DNA of 64,000 nucleotides. Source: Myxococcales bacterium (lineage in GTDB: Bacteria > Myxococcota > Polyangia > Nannocystales > Nannocystaceae). The notes beneath the pieces are model-generated. The model searched no databases. It was given only the letters and a program-made list of their open reading frames with translations, and was not told the origin of the DNA. This document shows positions 55,012 through 63,135 of the stretch, one piece after another. Each line of letters opens with the position of its first letter. Position 1 is the first letter of the stretch. Position numbers and translations under genes: made by a program. The stretch lies in the NCBI GenBank assembly GCA_016793465.1, contig JAEUJW010000055.1, positions 233,936 through 297,935 of the forward strand. The letters run 5' to 3'.

Positions 55012-56181
55012 TCAGCGCCGGCAGTCGGGGTCGTCGGCGTCGACCAGGCCGTCGCCGTCGTCGTCGAGGCCGTTGCCGCACTTGCGCTGCCCGGGCGGCG
55101 CGCAGCCGGGGTCCTCGGCGTCGACCAGGCCGTCGGCGTCGTCGTCGAGGTCGTTGGCGCAGGCCGCCCCGACCTCGCAGCCGATGGTCGCGAACACGCA
55201 GGCGCAGCCGACCGGGAAGGTCGCGTCGCGCTCGACCACGTCGTCGCGCAGCTGGTCGGCGCTGACGGTCGGCAGCACCATCGTGCCGAGCCCGGCGCGG
55301 GTCAGGCGGGTCGCGTCGGACGCCGTCGACGTCCAGCAGAACTCGCGTCCGACCAGCTCCGGGCGCGCGAGGTCGGCGGCCGCCTGCGGCGAGATGTGCC
55401 CGCGCAGCAGCGCCGCCGGCACGACCAGCCCGTGCGGCAGGTCGTGCAGCAGCGCCCCCGCGCTCGCCTGCTCGCAGGTCAGCTCGCGCGGGTCGATCTG
55501 CAGCGCGCCCGACGGGTCCACGTAGGCGAACTGCACCGACTCGACCCCGTAGTAGTGACAGTCCGCGGCCCCGCCGACGAACGTGCGCGAGCACAGCCGC
55601 GGGTCGCACAGGCGGTCCTGCTCGCAGTCCCGCGGCCCGCACAGCGGCGGCTGGGCCGACGCGTCGGCGCAGCAGTAGCCCCCGTCCGCGCACGGGGCCG
55701 GGTCGACGCGCGCGGCGCACAGCTCGGCCAGCCCGTAGCCGGCGGCCGCCGGGTCGTCCTGCGCGTCGCACACCTCGGGGCGGAAGATCGTCGACCAGTA
55801 CACGCCGTCGAGCAGCCGCATGGTCACGTCGACCCGGCCCAGCACCTCGTCGGCGAGCGGGCGGGCGTGCACGCACGCGGCCACGTCGACGCACTCGTCG
55901 ACGCTGCACACGTCGCCGCCCTGGGCCATCTCGAGGCACGTCCGCAGCTCCGCGACCTCCGCGCTGACCAGGGTGTTGGCGCAGCGCGCCAGGCAGTCGG
56001 CCCGCAGCTCGGCGTCGCCGTCGCCGGCGTGGCCGCCGAGGCTCGACGGCAGGAACCCGCAGCGCGCGGCCGCGGCGCACAGCGCCTCGCAGTCGTCGAT
56101 CAGCACGGTCGGCTCGCAGGTCGCCAGGCCGAGCGCCAGGCCGACCGCGAGCGCCGCGGACCCCCGCCGCGCGGCGATCAC
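55012..56181 (-). CDS. Lipoprotein with MopE-like Asp-rich C-terminal repeats
   Basis: A 389-aa exported lipoprotein (GTG 56181; leader ending LGLATC). The mature part is very Cys-rich (about 30 Cys), with CEALCAAAARCGF and CSVDECVDVAAC. The C-terminus carries two MopE-like units, NDLDDDADGLVDAEDPGC and NGLDDDGDGLVDADDPDC, of the calcium- or metal-binding kind. The start overlaps the stop of the upstream gene by 4 bp (GTGA), so translation is coupled. Third gene of the CHAT operon. Confidence 0.85.
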   Translation of the reverse strand: MIAARRGSAALAVGLALGLATCEPTVLIDDCEALCAAAARCGFLPSSLGGHAGDGDAELRADCLARCANTLVSAEVAELRTCLEMAQGGDVCSVDECVDVAACVHARPLADEVLGRVDVTMRLLDGVYWSTIFRPEVCDAQDDPAAAGYGLAELCAARVDPAPCADGGYCCADASAQPPLCGPRDCEQDRLCDPRLCSRTFVGGAADCHYYGVESVQFAYVDPSGALQIDPRELTCEQASAGALLHDLPHGLVVPAALLRGHISPQAAADLARPELVGREFCWTSTASDATRLTRAGLGTMVLPTVSADQLRDDVVERDATFPVGCACVFATIGCEVGAACANDLDDDADGLVDAEDPGCAPPGQRKCGNGLDDDGDGLVDADDPDCRR

Positions 56182-58724
56182 GGCGCGCCCCCCAGGCCGA
56201 CGCCGAGCCCGAAGAACACGCCCGGGCTGGCGTGCACGTCGGTCGAGACGCGCCCGAGCCGGTCGTCGACCGCGTCGAGCCCGAGCAGCAGGAGGTTGGC
56301 GATGCCGATCTTCCCGGCGTAGTAGGTGACCGCGAGGTCGAGGTGGAGGTTGAGGTCGAGGTCGAGGTTGTTGACCTGGCCGTCCTGGGCGTCGAGGAAG
56401 TCGCCGAGCTCGCCCGGGATCTCGGCCAGCCGCAGCACCCCGAGGCTCAGCGTCGGCGCGAAGCGCAGGCGCAGGTCGAACGGCAGCACGCGCACGCGCG
56501 AGCTCAGCTCGACGTGCCCGCCGACCAGCACCGAGTGCCGCTGCCAGCGCAGCGGCGCGGTGTCGAGGCTGTCGAGGTCGCCCCACGCCGGGCGCCCGCC
56601 GGGCAGCACGTAGCGCTTGTGCACGTAGCCGAGGAACCCGCCGAGGCCCAGCCCCGGGCGCACCCAGCGGGTGTAGCCGAGCCGCACGCGCAGCAGGAAC
56701 TGCTCCGGGTTGACCCGCGGCGCCACGTGCAGGTGCTCGCCGGACAGCGCCGCGTCGGCCCACACCTCGTCGGCGGCGGTCGTCAGCGCGACGCACAGCG
56801 CGTCGGCGGCCCGCGGCGCGTCGGGCCAGCGCGCGCGCACGAGGTACCACCCGGGCCCCGGCGCGGCGAAGTCGACGCGGTCGACCCGGGCCGCCGCGCC
56901 GCCGCGCACGCTCGGCTCGCGGCGGGTCCGCAGCGTGAACTCGGCGGCGCGCGAGCGGGCCGCGCCGTCCTCGGCCTCGGCGACGGCCTCGGGGTCGCGC
57001 AGCTCGTCGAGCGCGCCGCACAGCGCCGGCCGCGGCCGCGCCCGCGAGATGCGCCGCGCGCTGACGACGATCGGCCGGTCGATGCACATGCGCCGGCACT
57101 CGTCGCAGCCGGGCCCGCCCGCGCCGGCGCAGCGCTCGACGCACGCGCCGGCGCAGTCGTCGGCGGCGTGGGCGACCCGCAGCGTCACCCCGCGGCGGTA
57201 CGGCACGTGGAGCTCGCGGTGCAGCAGGCGGATGTAGCCGCGCCCGAGGCTGCGGTCGATCGCGTCGGCCAGGACCGAGGACAGCGGCTCGTCGGTGAAC
57301 TCCTCGACCTCGACCTCGACGAACCGCCGCAGGTCGATGCCGTCATGCCCGTAGCGGCCGCGCGCGAACACCGAGCGCAGGGCGATGCGGGTGATCACCA
57401 GCGCGTAGCGCCAGGCCTCGCCGTGGCGCACGCACTGCAGCTCGAGCGACAGCAGCAGGTCGATGCCCTGGCGCCACACCTCCTTGCCCGCGCTGCCGAG
57501 CAGGTCGACGCCGTCGGCCCCGGTGGCCGCCCCGCCGGTCGCCCCCTCGGCGGTCGTCAGGCGCCCGCGCAGGGCCGCCAGCGCGTCGGCCGCGGCCGCG
57601 TAGGCCCCGAGGTCGCGGAACTCGTGGCCGGCCCGCGAGGCGCCGAACGCCAGGTACTCGGCGGCCCGCCGGCGCAGCCCGTCGACCCGCACCGGCGCCC
57701 GCGTGCACGCCTCGCCCTCGACCGCCCCGAGGATCGCGACCACCGGGCGCGCGCGCGTCGCCACGTCGACGCGGACCTCGCGGCAGTCGCTCGCGCGCGT
57801 CTGCAGCGCCTCGCCGCGGATCGCCTCCTCGTAGCGCACGTCGCAGCGGCCGGCCGCGTCGCAGGTGATCACCGACAGCTGGTGGTCCGCGCGCGTGACC
57901 GTCAGCGTGCGCGCGACCAGCGGCCCGTCGCGGGCCACCGGCGCGCCGTCGAGGAACACCGCGGCGCTGGCGTCGAGCTGGACCTCGAGGCGCACGCAGG
58001 TCACCGCCGGCGCGCTCGCCCAGGCGACCTGGTCGTAGGTCGCGGCGCCCCGCCAGGTCGCCGGGGTCTCGAGGTTGCGCAGCCGCGCCACCGCGGTCAC
58101 CGCGGCCGACGGCGGCACCGCGACCACGAAGAACCTGGCCCGCCCGAACTGCAGCGCGTCGCCGTCGGCGAGCCAGGTGATCGTCGCGTCGCCCGGGGTG
58201 CCGGCGACCACGGTCAGGGCGGCCACGTTGTCGGCCCGCAGCGCGACGAGGTGCGCCCCCCTGAGCGCGGCCGCGTCGCCGAGGCAGCCGGTGAGCGTCG
58301 GGTCGTCGTGGAGGAACGGCGAGCCGAGCGCCTCGACGCCCGCGGCCGCCACGTACTCGTCGACCCGCGCCCGCAGCGGCGCGCACGCGCGGGCGGCCAG
58401 CCGCGTCGGCGAGACCGCGAGCGCCGCCTGGGCCCGCGCGAGCGCCGGCGAGCCCCACACCGCCCCCCGGCGCAGCGGCGCGACCAGCCCGGCCAGCGCC
58501 GCCGCCCGCGGGGCCGGCAGCGCGGCGGCCCGGAACAGCGCCGCCTTCAACCTGTCCTCGGGGACAGGCTCGCCGCGGCACGCGGCGGCGAGGTCGGCCT
58601 GCTGACCCGCGGCCAGCTCGGTGAGCGCGTGGGCCGCGGCGCAGCGGTCGGGCTCGGCCGCCCGCGCCGCGCCGGCCCACCCGAGCCCGAGGCTCAGCGC
58701 GACCACTCGTAGTCGTATCGACAC
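56178..58724 (-). CDS. Large exported protein with probable outer-membrane C-terminus
   Basis: An 848-aa protein from GTG 58724 with GGGGAG before it; the start lies inside the CHAT gene (31-bp overlap). The leader RLRVVALSLGLGWAGAARAAE is a Sec signal peptide cut after ~24 residues. The mature part has an N-terminal helical region. PEGA-like strands follow (VRLEVQLDASAAVFLDGAPVARDGPLVART), then a ~300-residue central domain containing a Cys-rich insert (CAGACVERCAGAGGPGCDECRRMC). The last ~170 residues alternate beta-strands (LRVRLGYTRWVRPGLGLGGFLGY ... HVELSSRVRVLPFDLRLRF) as in beta-barrels. No family recognised. Second gene of the CHAT operon. Confidence 0.78.
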   Translation of the reverse strand: MSIRLRVVALSLGLGWAGAARAAEPDRCAAAHALTELAAGQQADLAAACRGEPVPEDRLKAALFRAAALPAPRAAALAGLVAPLRRGAVWGSPALARAQAALAVSPTRLAARACAPLRARVDEYVAAAGVEALGSPFLHDDPTLTGCLGDAAALRGAHLVALRADNVAALTVVAGTPGDATITWLADGDALQFGRARFFVVAVPPSAAVTAVARLRNLETPATWRGAATYDQVAWASAPAVTCVRLEVQLDASAAVFLDGAPVARDGPLVARTLTVTRADHQLSVITCDAAGRCDVRYEEAIRGEALQTRASDCREVRVDVATRARPVVAILGAVEGEACTRAPVRVDGLRRRAAEYLAFGASRAGHEFRDLGAYAAAADALAALRGRLTTAEGATGGAATGADGVDLLGSAGKEVWRQGIDLLLSLELQCVRHGEAWRYALVITRIALRSVFARGRYGHDGIDLRRFVEVEVEEFTDEPLSSVLADAIDRSLGRGYIRLLHRELHVPYRRGVTLRVAHAADDCAGACVERCAGAGGPGCDECRRMCIDRPIVVSARRISRARPRPALCGALDELRDPEAVAEAEDGAARSRAAEFTLRTRREPSVRGGAAARVDRVDFAAPGPGWYLVRARWPDAPRAADALCVALTTAADEVWADAALSGEHLHVAPRVNPEQFLLRVRLGYTRWVRPGLGLGGFLGYVHKRYVLPGGRPAWGDLDSLDTAPLRWQRHSVLVGGHVELSSRVRVLPFDLRLRFAPTLSLGVLRLAEIPGELGDFLDAQDGQVNNLDLDLNLHLDLAVTYYAGKIGIANLLLLGLDAVDDRLGRVSTDVHASPGVFFGLGVGLGGAP

Positions 58725-60424
58725 GGCAGCTCCCCCCCCGCGGCCGCGACCACCCGCTCCGCGCGGGCCCGGCCGAGCCCCGCGCGCGCCGCCGCGTCGC
58801 CCGACGCCAGCGACAGCCCGCCCGCCTCGCCGGCGACGATCACCAGCGGCGTCACCTGCGTCCCCGTGCCCGGCACCAGCCCGCGGATGTAACCCTGCAG
58901 CGCCGGCGCGCACGCCCGCGTCGGCGCGCCAGTCGGGTGCGCGTGGTGCTTGACCGGCTTCTTGACCGGCCCGCCCGTCGGCTTCGCCGCCTCGACCGGC
59001 GCCTCCGGGCCCGCCGTTGCTGCGGCCTTCGCCTCGCCGGTCGCCGCGTTCGCCTCGCCGGTCGCCGCGTTCGCCTCGCCGGTGTCCGCGGCCTTCGCCT
59101 CGCCCGCGACCTTCGTGTCCGCGACCTTCGCCTCCGCGGCCTTCGCCGCGCCCTGCAGCTCCGTCGCCGCGGTCGTCGGCGCGCGCTCCTCCCCGTCCTC
59201 GAAGACATGTCCCAAAGACCAGACCGCGACCGCGAGCGCCGCCGCGGCGGCGAGCCCGGGCCCGAGCCACCGCCGGCGCCGCGGCTCCGGCTCGGGCGCG
59301 GGCGCGGGCGCGGGCGCGGCGAACAGCCGCGTGCTCACGCCGTCGGCCGCGCGCGCGTACAGCTGCACGCTGGCCCAGTCGAGGCTGGCCGCGTCGCCCG
59401 CGAGCGCGGCGCGGGCGGCGAGGAACGCCGCCTCGAGCGAGCCGCCCGCCAGCAGCCCGGCGTACAGCGCCGCGGTCAGGCGCACCGACCCGCTGACCGA
59501 CAGCGGGTAGCGCGAGGCCACCACCGCCGCCAGCCCGGCGCGGTGGAGCATCTGCGCGACCGAGCCGATGCGGTTGCCCGGCGCGCCGGCGTTGCCGCTG
59601 TCGCACGCGGCGAGCACGACCAGGCGCAGCGTCGCCGCGTGCGGCGCGAGGATCTGCGCCAGCCGCCCGGGGTCGATGACCACCGGCGCGCGGTCGTCCT
59701 CCTCGCCGTCGAGCGCCAGCCCGAACACCTGGCCCTGCGCCGCCCCGTGGCACAGCACGTGGAGCAGCGTCACCGGCCGCCCGCCGGCCTCGGCCTCGGC
59801 CAGCGCCGCCGCCAGCCGCCCGCTCGAGGCCCGCGCCAGCACGTCGCGCGCCGCGTCGAAGCCGCCGCGCTCGCCCGCGGCGCGCCGCACGGCGGCCACG
59901 TGCTCGCCCGCCGGCACCGCGCCGCCCGCCGCCGACCACGCCAGCAGCACGCGCCCGCTCGCCGGCTCGGCCGCGGCGGTGACCGTCTCCGGCCACTCGT
60001 AGCGGACCAGCACCCCCGGCAGCCCGCCGAGCGCCTGGCCCGAGGCGCGCAGCGCCAGCAGCTCCCACGGCAGCGCGTACAGCTCGGCCGCCGCCGAGCG
60101 CAGGCTCACCCGCACGCTCCGCCGCTGGCGCACCGCCTCGGCGATCGCGGCCTCGTGCTGCTCCCACCCGGTCGGGGCGAGGAAGCGCCGCAGCACCTCG
60201 CCGACCCGCTGCTGCACCGCCGGGTCGCGCCCGGGCGAGCGGACCGCCTGCAGGTCGGCGAGCAGGTCCGCGTCCCACGCCAGCTCCGCGCGCTCGAAGC
60301 CCCCGCGCGGCGTGCGGGCGATGTACGCCTGCGGCGAGAAGCGGAACGAGTGCGCGTCGCCGGTGTGCTCGGCCCTCGCGAACTCGAGCGAGATCTCGAG
60401 GACCTCCGCCGTCCCGTCCGTCAT
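58694..60424 (-). CDS. CHAT-domain protease with transmembrane anchor
   Basis: A 576-aa protein. The CHAT (caspase-HetF-associated) peptidase domain (~90-365) has catalytic His226 in VLCHGAAQG and Cys274 in LAACDSGNAG, so activity is expected. Basic RRRRWLG leads into one membrane helix (~386-406), and ~170 residues lie outside. These contain an Ala/Lys/Glu/Asp linker with GEANAAT repeats and a Lys/His-rich patch, then a small C-terminal domain (ACAPALQGYIRGLVPGTGTQV). First gene of an overlapping three-gene operon with two envelope proteins, a context that suggests signal-triggered proteolysis in the cytosol linked to the envelope. Confidence 0.87.
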   Translation of the reverse strand: MTDGTAEVLEISLEFARAEHTGDAHSFRFSPQAYIARTPRGGFERAELAWDADLLADLQAVRSPGRDPAVQQRVGEVLRRFLAPTGWEQHEAAIAEAVRQRRSVRVSLRSAAAELYALPWELLALRASGQALGGLPGVLVRYEWPETVTAAAEPASGRVLLAWSAAGGAVPAGEHVAAVRRAAGERGGFDAARDVLARASSGRLAAALAEAEAGGRPVTLLHVLCHGAAQGQVFGLALDGEEDDRAPVVIDPGRLAQILAPHAATLRLVVLAACDSGNAGAPGNRIGSVAQMLHRAGLAAVVASRYPLSVSGSVRLTAALYAGLLAGGSLEAAFLAARAALAGDAASLDWASVQLYARAADGVSTRLFAAPAPAPAPEPEPRRRRWLGPGLAAAAALAVAVWSLGHVFEDGEERAPTTAATELQGAAKAAEAKVADTKVAGEAKAADTGEANAATGEANAATGEAKAAATAGPEAPVEAAKPTGGPVKKPVKHHAHPTGAPTRACAPALQGYIRGLVPGTGTQVTPLVIVAGEAGGLSLASGDAAARAGLGRARAERVVAAAGGELPCRYDYEWSR

Positions 60425-60543
60425 CCCGTCATCCCGTCCGCCCGCCGGCGCGGGAGGTCCTCACGGTGGCATCACCAGGCATCGACCGCTCCGGGCGATG
60501 AGACGCGGTCGACCGGCGGATGTGAGGCGGCGAGCCGCCCGCA

Positions 60544-60559
60544 CGATGTTTTCACATCG
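60544..60559. promoter_or_regulatory. Inverted repeat between divergent CHAT operon and Cry-like gene
   Basis: CGATGT-TTTC-ACATCG is a perfect 6-bp inverted repeat in the 209-bp divergent region, 120 bp before the CHAT start and 75 bp before the other gene's start. The local TTTTCACATC is AT-rich for this genome. It is a candidate shared operator. Confidence 0.45.
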
Positions 60560-60633
60560 GCCGCGGAGCCCCGTCGTTAGGGGCCGCGCGACACGGGTCT
60601 CCCCCGGGAGCGGCGCATCGGAGGAGTTACGTC

Positions 60634-62772
60634 ATGGTCGCCGTAGACATGCAAAAAATTGTCCAGGGGCTCGTCACCGCGGCCGAGAACGCCGCGGGGG
60701 TCGACCCCTTCCTGAAGGTCATCCTCGACAACGCGGTGTTCCCCAACCTCATCTACTCGTGGCTGTTCCCCAAGCCCGCTGTCGACCTGTTCGCGCTGTT
60801 CAAGGACCGCATCGAGCTGCTGATCGACAAGAAGATCGAGGTCGCGGTCGGCGAGGCGACCTTCAACCGGGTCAAGTCCGAGCTCCAGGGCCTCGGCGAC
60901 GCCTTCACCGACTTCGCCAACGTCGTCGACCTGTCCGAGCGAGAGACCCGCCTGGCCCTGCTGGTCACCCAGGCCGACATCCTGGTCGCGACCGTCGAGT
61001 CGGTGCCGACCCGCTACCTGCCGCTGATCGTCGACCTGCTGCTGGCCGTCGCGGTCGCGCACATGGCGGCGCTGATCGACCAGGTCCAGCGCTACCCCCA
61101 GCGCTACGAGTACCAGATCGCCGTCAACGAGACCGCGATCCGCTACTCCGACCTCGCCGGCAAGCTGCGCGACCGCTTCCTCTGGTACCGCATGAGCATG
61201 ATCGCCGAGGGCACCGGGGTGATCGAGCAGACCGAGGTCGCCCACCGCGCGACCGTCAACGGCGACCAGAAGCAGATCTCCTTCCAGTCGTACGACGACT
61301 TCGCCTCGTGGTGGGTCAACGGCGACGGCTACCGCGACGGCTTCCTGTGGGGCGTCGTCAGCGACTGGGTCTCGGCCGTCGGCATCGACCAGGCCTACCA
61401 GGACAAGCTCACCGAGGCCCAGGGCCTCGTCGCCGCCTACGGCGACCGCGAGAAGCAGAAGGTCTACGACTGGTGGGACGAGCACCTGTGCAACAGCACC
61501 AAGCTGTTTAGCAACCTCGTCGACTGGGACGGCTACAACAGCGGCCGCAAGCCGCGCGACCGCCTGCTCGTGCGCACCTACCCGGTCCAGCGCGTCCAGG
61601 CGGCCATCGACAGGGCCACCCCGCTGCAGCGCATCGACCTGTTCATCGGCCAGCAGATGGACCAGTTCGCGGTGGCGGGCCCGCGCTACGTCCAGACCTA
61701 CCGGCTGCCGGGCGACCAGCGGCTGTCGGGCGCCGGCAACATGCTGCTGCGCGCCGACACCTACGACACCGCGGTCGCCGCGATCTACCTGACCGCGCGG
61801 GGCGACCTGCGGCGCGCCGGCGACCTCGTCGACGGCCTGTGCGTCGCGCTCGAGCACGACGCGCTCGGCGGCGGCCGCATCGTCGCGGCGACCGACGCCC
61901 GCAACCTGATCGACCCCGACGAGTGCATGACGACCAGCGTGTTCACCAACGACGGCCCGACCCGCGACGTCGGCAACGCCTGCTGGGCCGGCCTGGCGCT
62001 GACCCGCCTGTACGCGCGCACCGGCCAGTACCGCTACCTCTACAACGCGCTGACCATCGGCCAGTACCTCGTCGCCAGCTGCGCCGTCGACGACCCCTGG
62101 CAGGGCTTCCGCGGCGGCGAGGACGCGTGGGGCAAGCAGCGCCTGTGGCGCTCGGTCGAGCACAACGTCGACGCCTTCGCGCTGTTCAATAATCTGTTCG
62201 CGCTGACCGGCGACGCCGCCTGGCAGGCCGCGGCCGAGCGCGCCCGCACCCTCGTCGCCGCCTGCCGCACGGTCTCCGGCTACTACGTGACCGGCACCGG
62301 CGAGACCCAGGTCCTCAACTCCGACGTCGTGCCCACCGACGTCCAGACCTGGACGTCGCTCGCCGGCGTGGCCCCCGAGCACAACAGCGCGGCCCTCAAC
62401 TTCGCCCTCAGCCAGCTCGTCGCGACCACCGCCGGCTACCAGGGCTTCAAGTTCGCCATCGCCGGCAGCGGCGTGCAGAACGAGGTCACCGCCGGCGCCG
62501 CGATGGCGCTGTGGCTCGAGGGCGGGGCGTTCCGCGACGTCGCCGGCGCCTACTACGACAGCCTGCTGAAGCAGCAGTCCTCGGCCCCTGGCGGCGACGG
62601 CCTCGGCGTGGTCGCGACCCCCGGCGACGCGGCCGACACCGGCGCCGGGCTCGGCTGGAAGTACTACAACTGGCCGCACTCCGCCGCGACCGCGTGGACC
62701 GGCCTGGCGCTGCTGGCCCGCGACGACGCCAGCGCGAACCCCTACGCGACGGTCAAGCCCTACCAGGGCTGA
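60634..62772 (+). CDS. Cry-endotoxin-domain-I-like N-terminus fused to alpha/alpha-barrel glycosidase-like domain
   Basis: A 712-aa protein with GGAGGAG before ATG 60634 and no signal peptide. Residues ~25-155 read like the pore-forming helical bundle of Bacillus Cry toxins. FKDRIELLIDKKIEVAV...LQGLGDAFTDFANVVD corresponds to the Cry helices with ELINQKI and LRGLGDAL, and TRLALLVTQADILVATVESV...LPLIVDLLLAVAVAHMAALI to the P-F...LLP-YAQAANLHL part. After a middle helical region, residues ~370-700 show repeated hairpins of the six-hairpin glycosidase type (GNACWAGLALTRLYARTGQYRYLYNA, WQAAAERARTLV). Both readings are by eye and need a structure search. Confidence 0.68.
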   Translation: MVAVDMQKIVQGLVTAAENAAGVDPFLKVILDNAVFPNLIYSWLFPKPAVDLFALFKDRIELLIDKKIEVAVGEATFNRVKSELQGLGDAFTDFANVVDLSERETRLALLVTQADILVATVESVPTRYLPLIVDLLLAVAVAHMAALIDQVQRYPQRYEYQIAVNETAIRYSDLAGKLRDRFLWYRMSMIAEGTGVIEQTEVAHRATVNGDQKQISFQSYDDFASWWVNGDGYRDGFLWGVVSDWVSAVGIDQAYQDKLTEAQGLVAAYGDREKQKVYDWWDEHLCNSTKLFSNLVDWDGYNSGRKPRDRLLVRTYPVQRVQAAIDRATPLQRIDLFIGQQMDQFAVAGPRYVQTYRLPGDQRLSGAGNMLLRADTYDTAVAAIYLTARGDLRRAGDLVDGLCVALEHDALGGGRIVAATDARNLIDPDECMTTSVFTNDGPTRDVGNACWAGLALTRLYARTGQYRYLYNALTIGQYLVASCAVDDPWQGFRGGEDAWGKQRLWRSVEHNVDAFALFNNLFALTGDAAWQAAAERARTLVAACRTVSGYYVTGTGETQVLNSDVVPTDVQTWTSLAGVAPEHNSAALNFALSQLVATTAGYQGFKFAIAGSGVQNEVTAGAAMALWLEGGAFRDVAGAYYDSLLKQQSSAPGGDGLGVVATPGDAADTGAGLGWKYYNWPHSAATAWTGLALLARDDASANPYATVKPYQG

Positions 62773-62810
62773 CCCGCAGCGACCGCAGCCGACGCGGATC
62801 GCCGAACCCA

Positions 62811-62845
62811 CGACGGACCGCCCGCGCGCAGCAGGCGGTCCGTCG
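62811..62845 (+). terminator. Strong hairpin after the Cry-like gene
   Basis: CGACGGACCGCC pairs perfectly with GGCGGTCCGTCG (12-bp stem, 11-nt loop), 38 bp after the stop codon. A T-tract is absent (CTTCATG follows). It is the best intrinsic-terminator-like hairpin of the window. The rest of the 363-bp gap to the next gene shows nothing. Confidence 0.7.
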
Positions 62846-63135
62846 CTTCATGCGCAGCGGCGGCGCGGCGAGCCGGGGCCGGCGAGGCCCGCCGACGATT
62901 CCGCGGACCTGCGCGAAAGACCAGGTCCTCGCTCGCCCGGGTCGGGCGGCGACACCGGGTACCAGATCCGAGCGCGCGTGAGAGCGAGCGTGACACCGCC
63001 GGCGTCGCGCCCGACCGCGCCGGACGCGGTGGAGACCGGCCACACGCTCGTCGACGCGTGGCATGCTCCGTCTGACGGCTGGAGTCAGACCGGGACGCGG
63101 AGTGTCGGTCCATATTCCGCGTCGGTCGAACCAGC

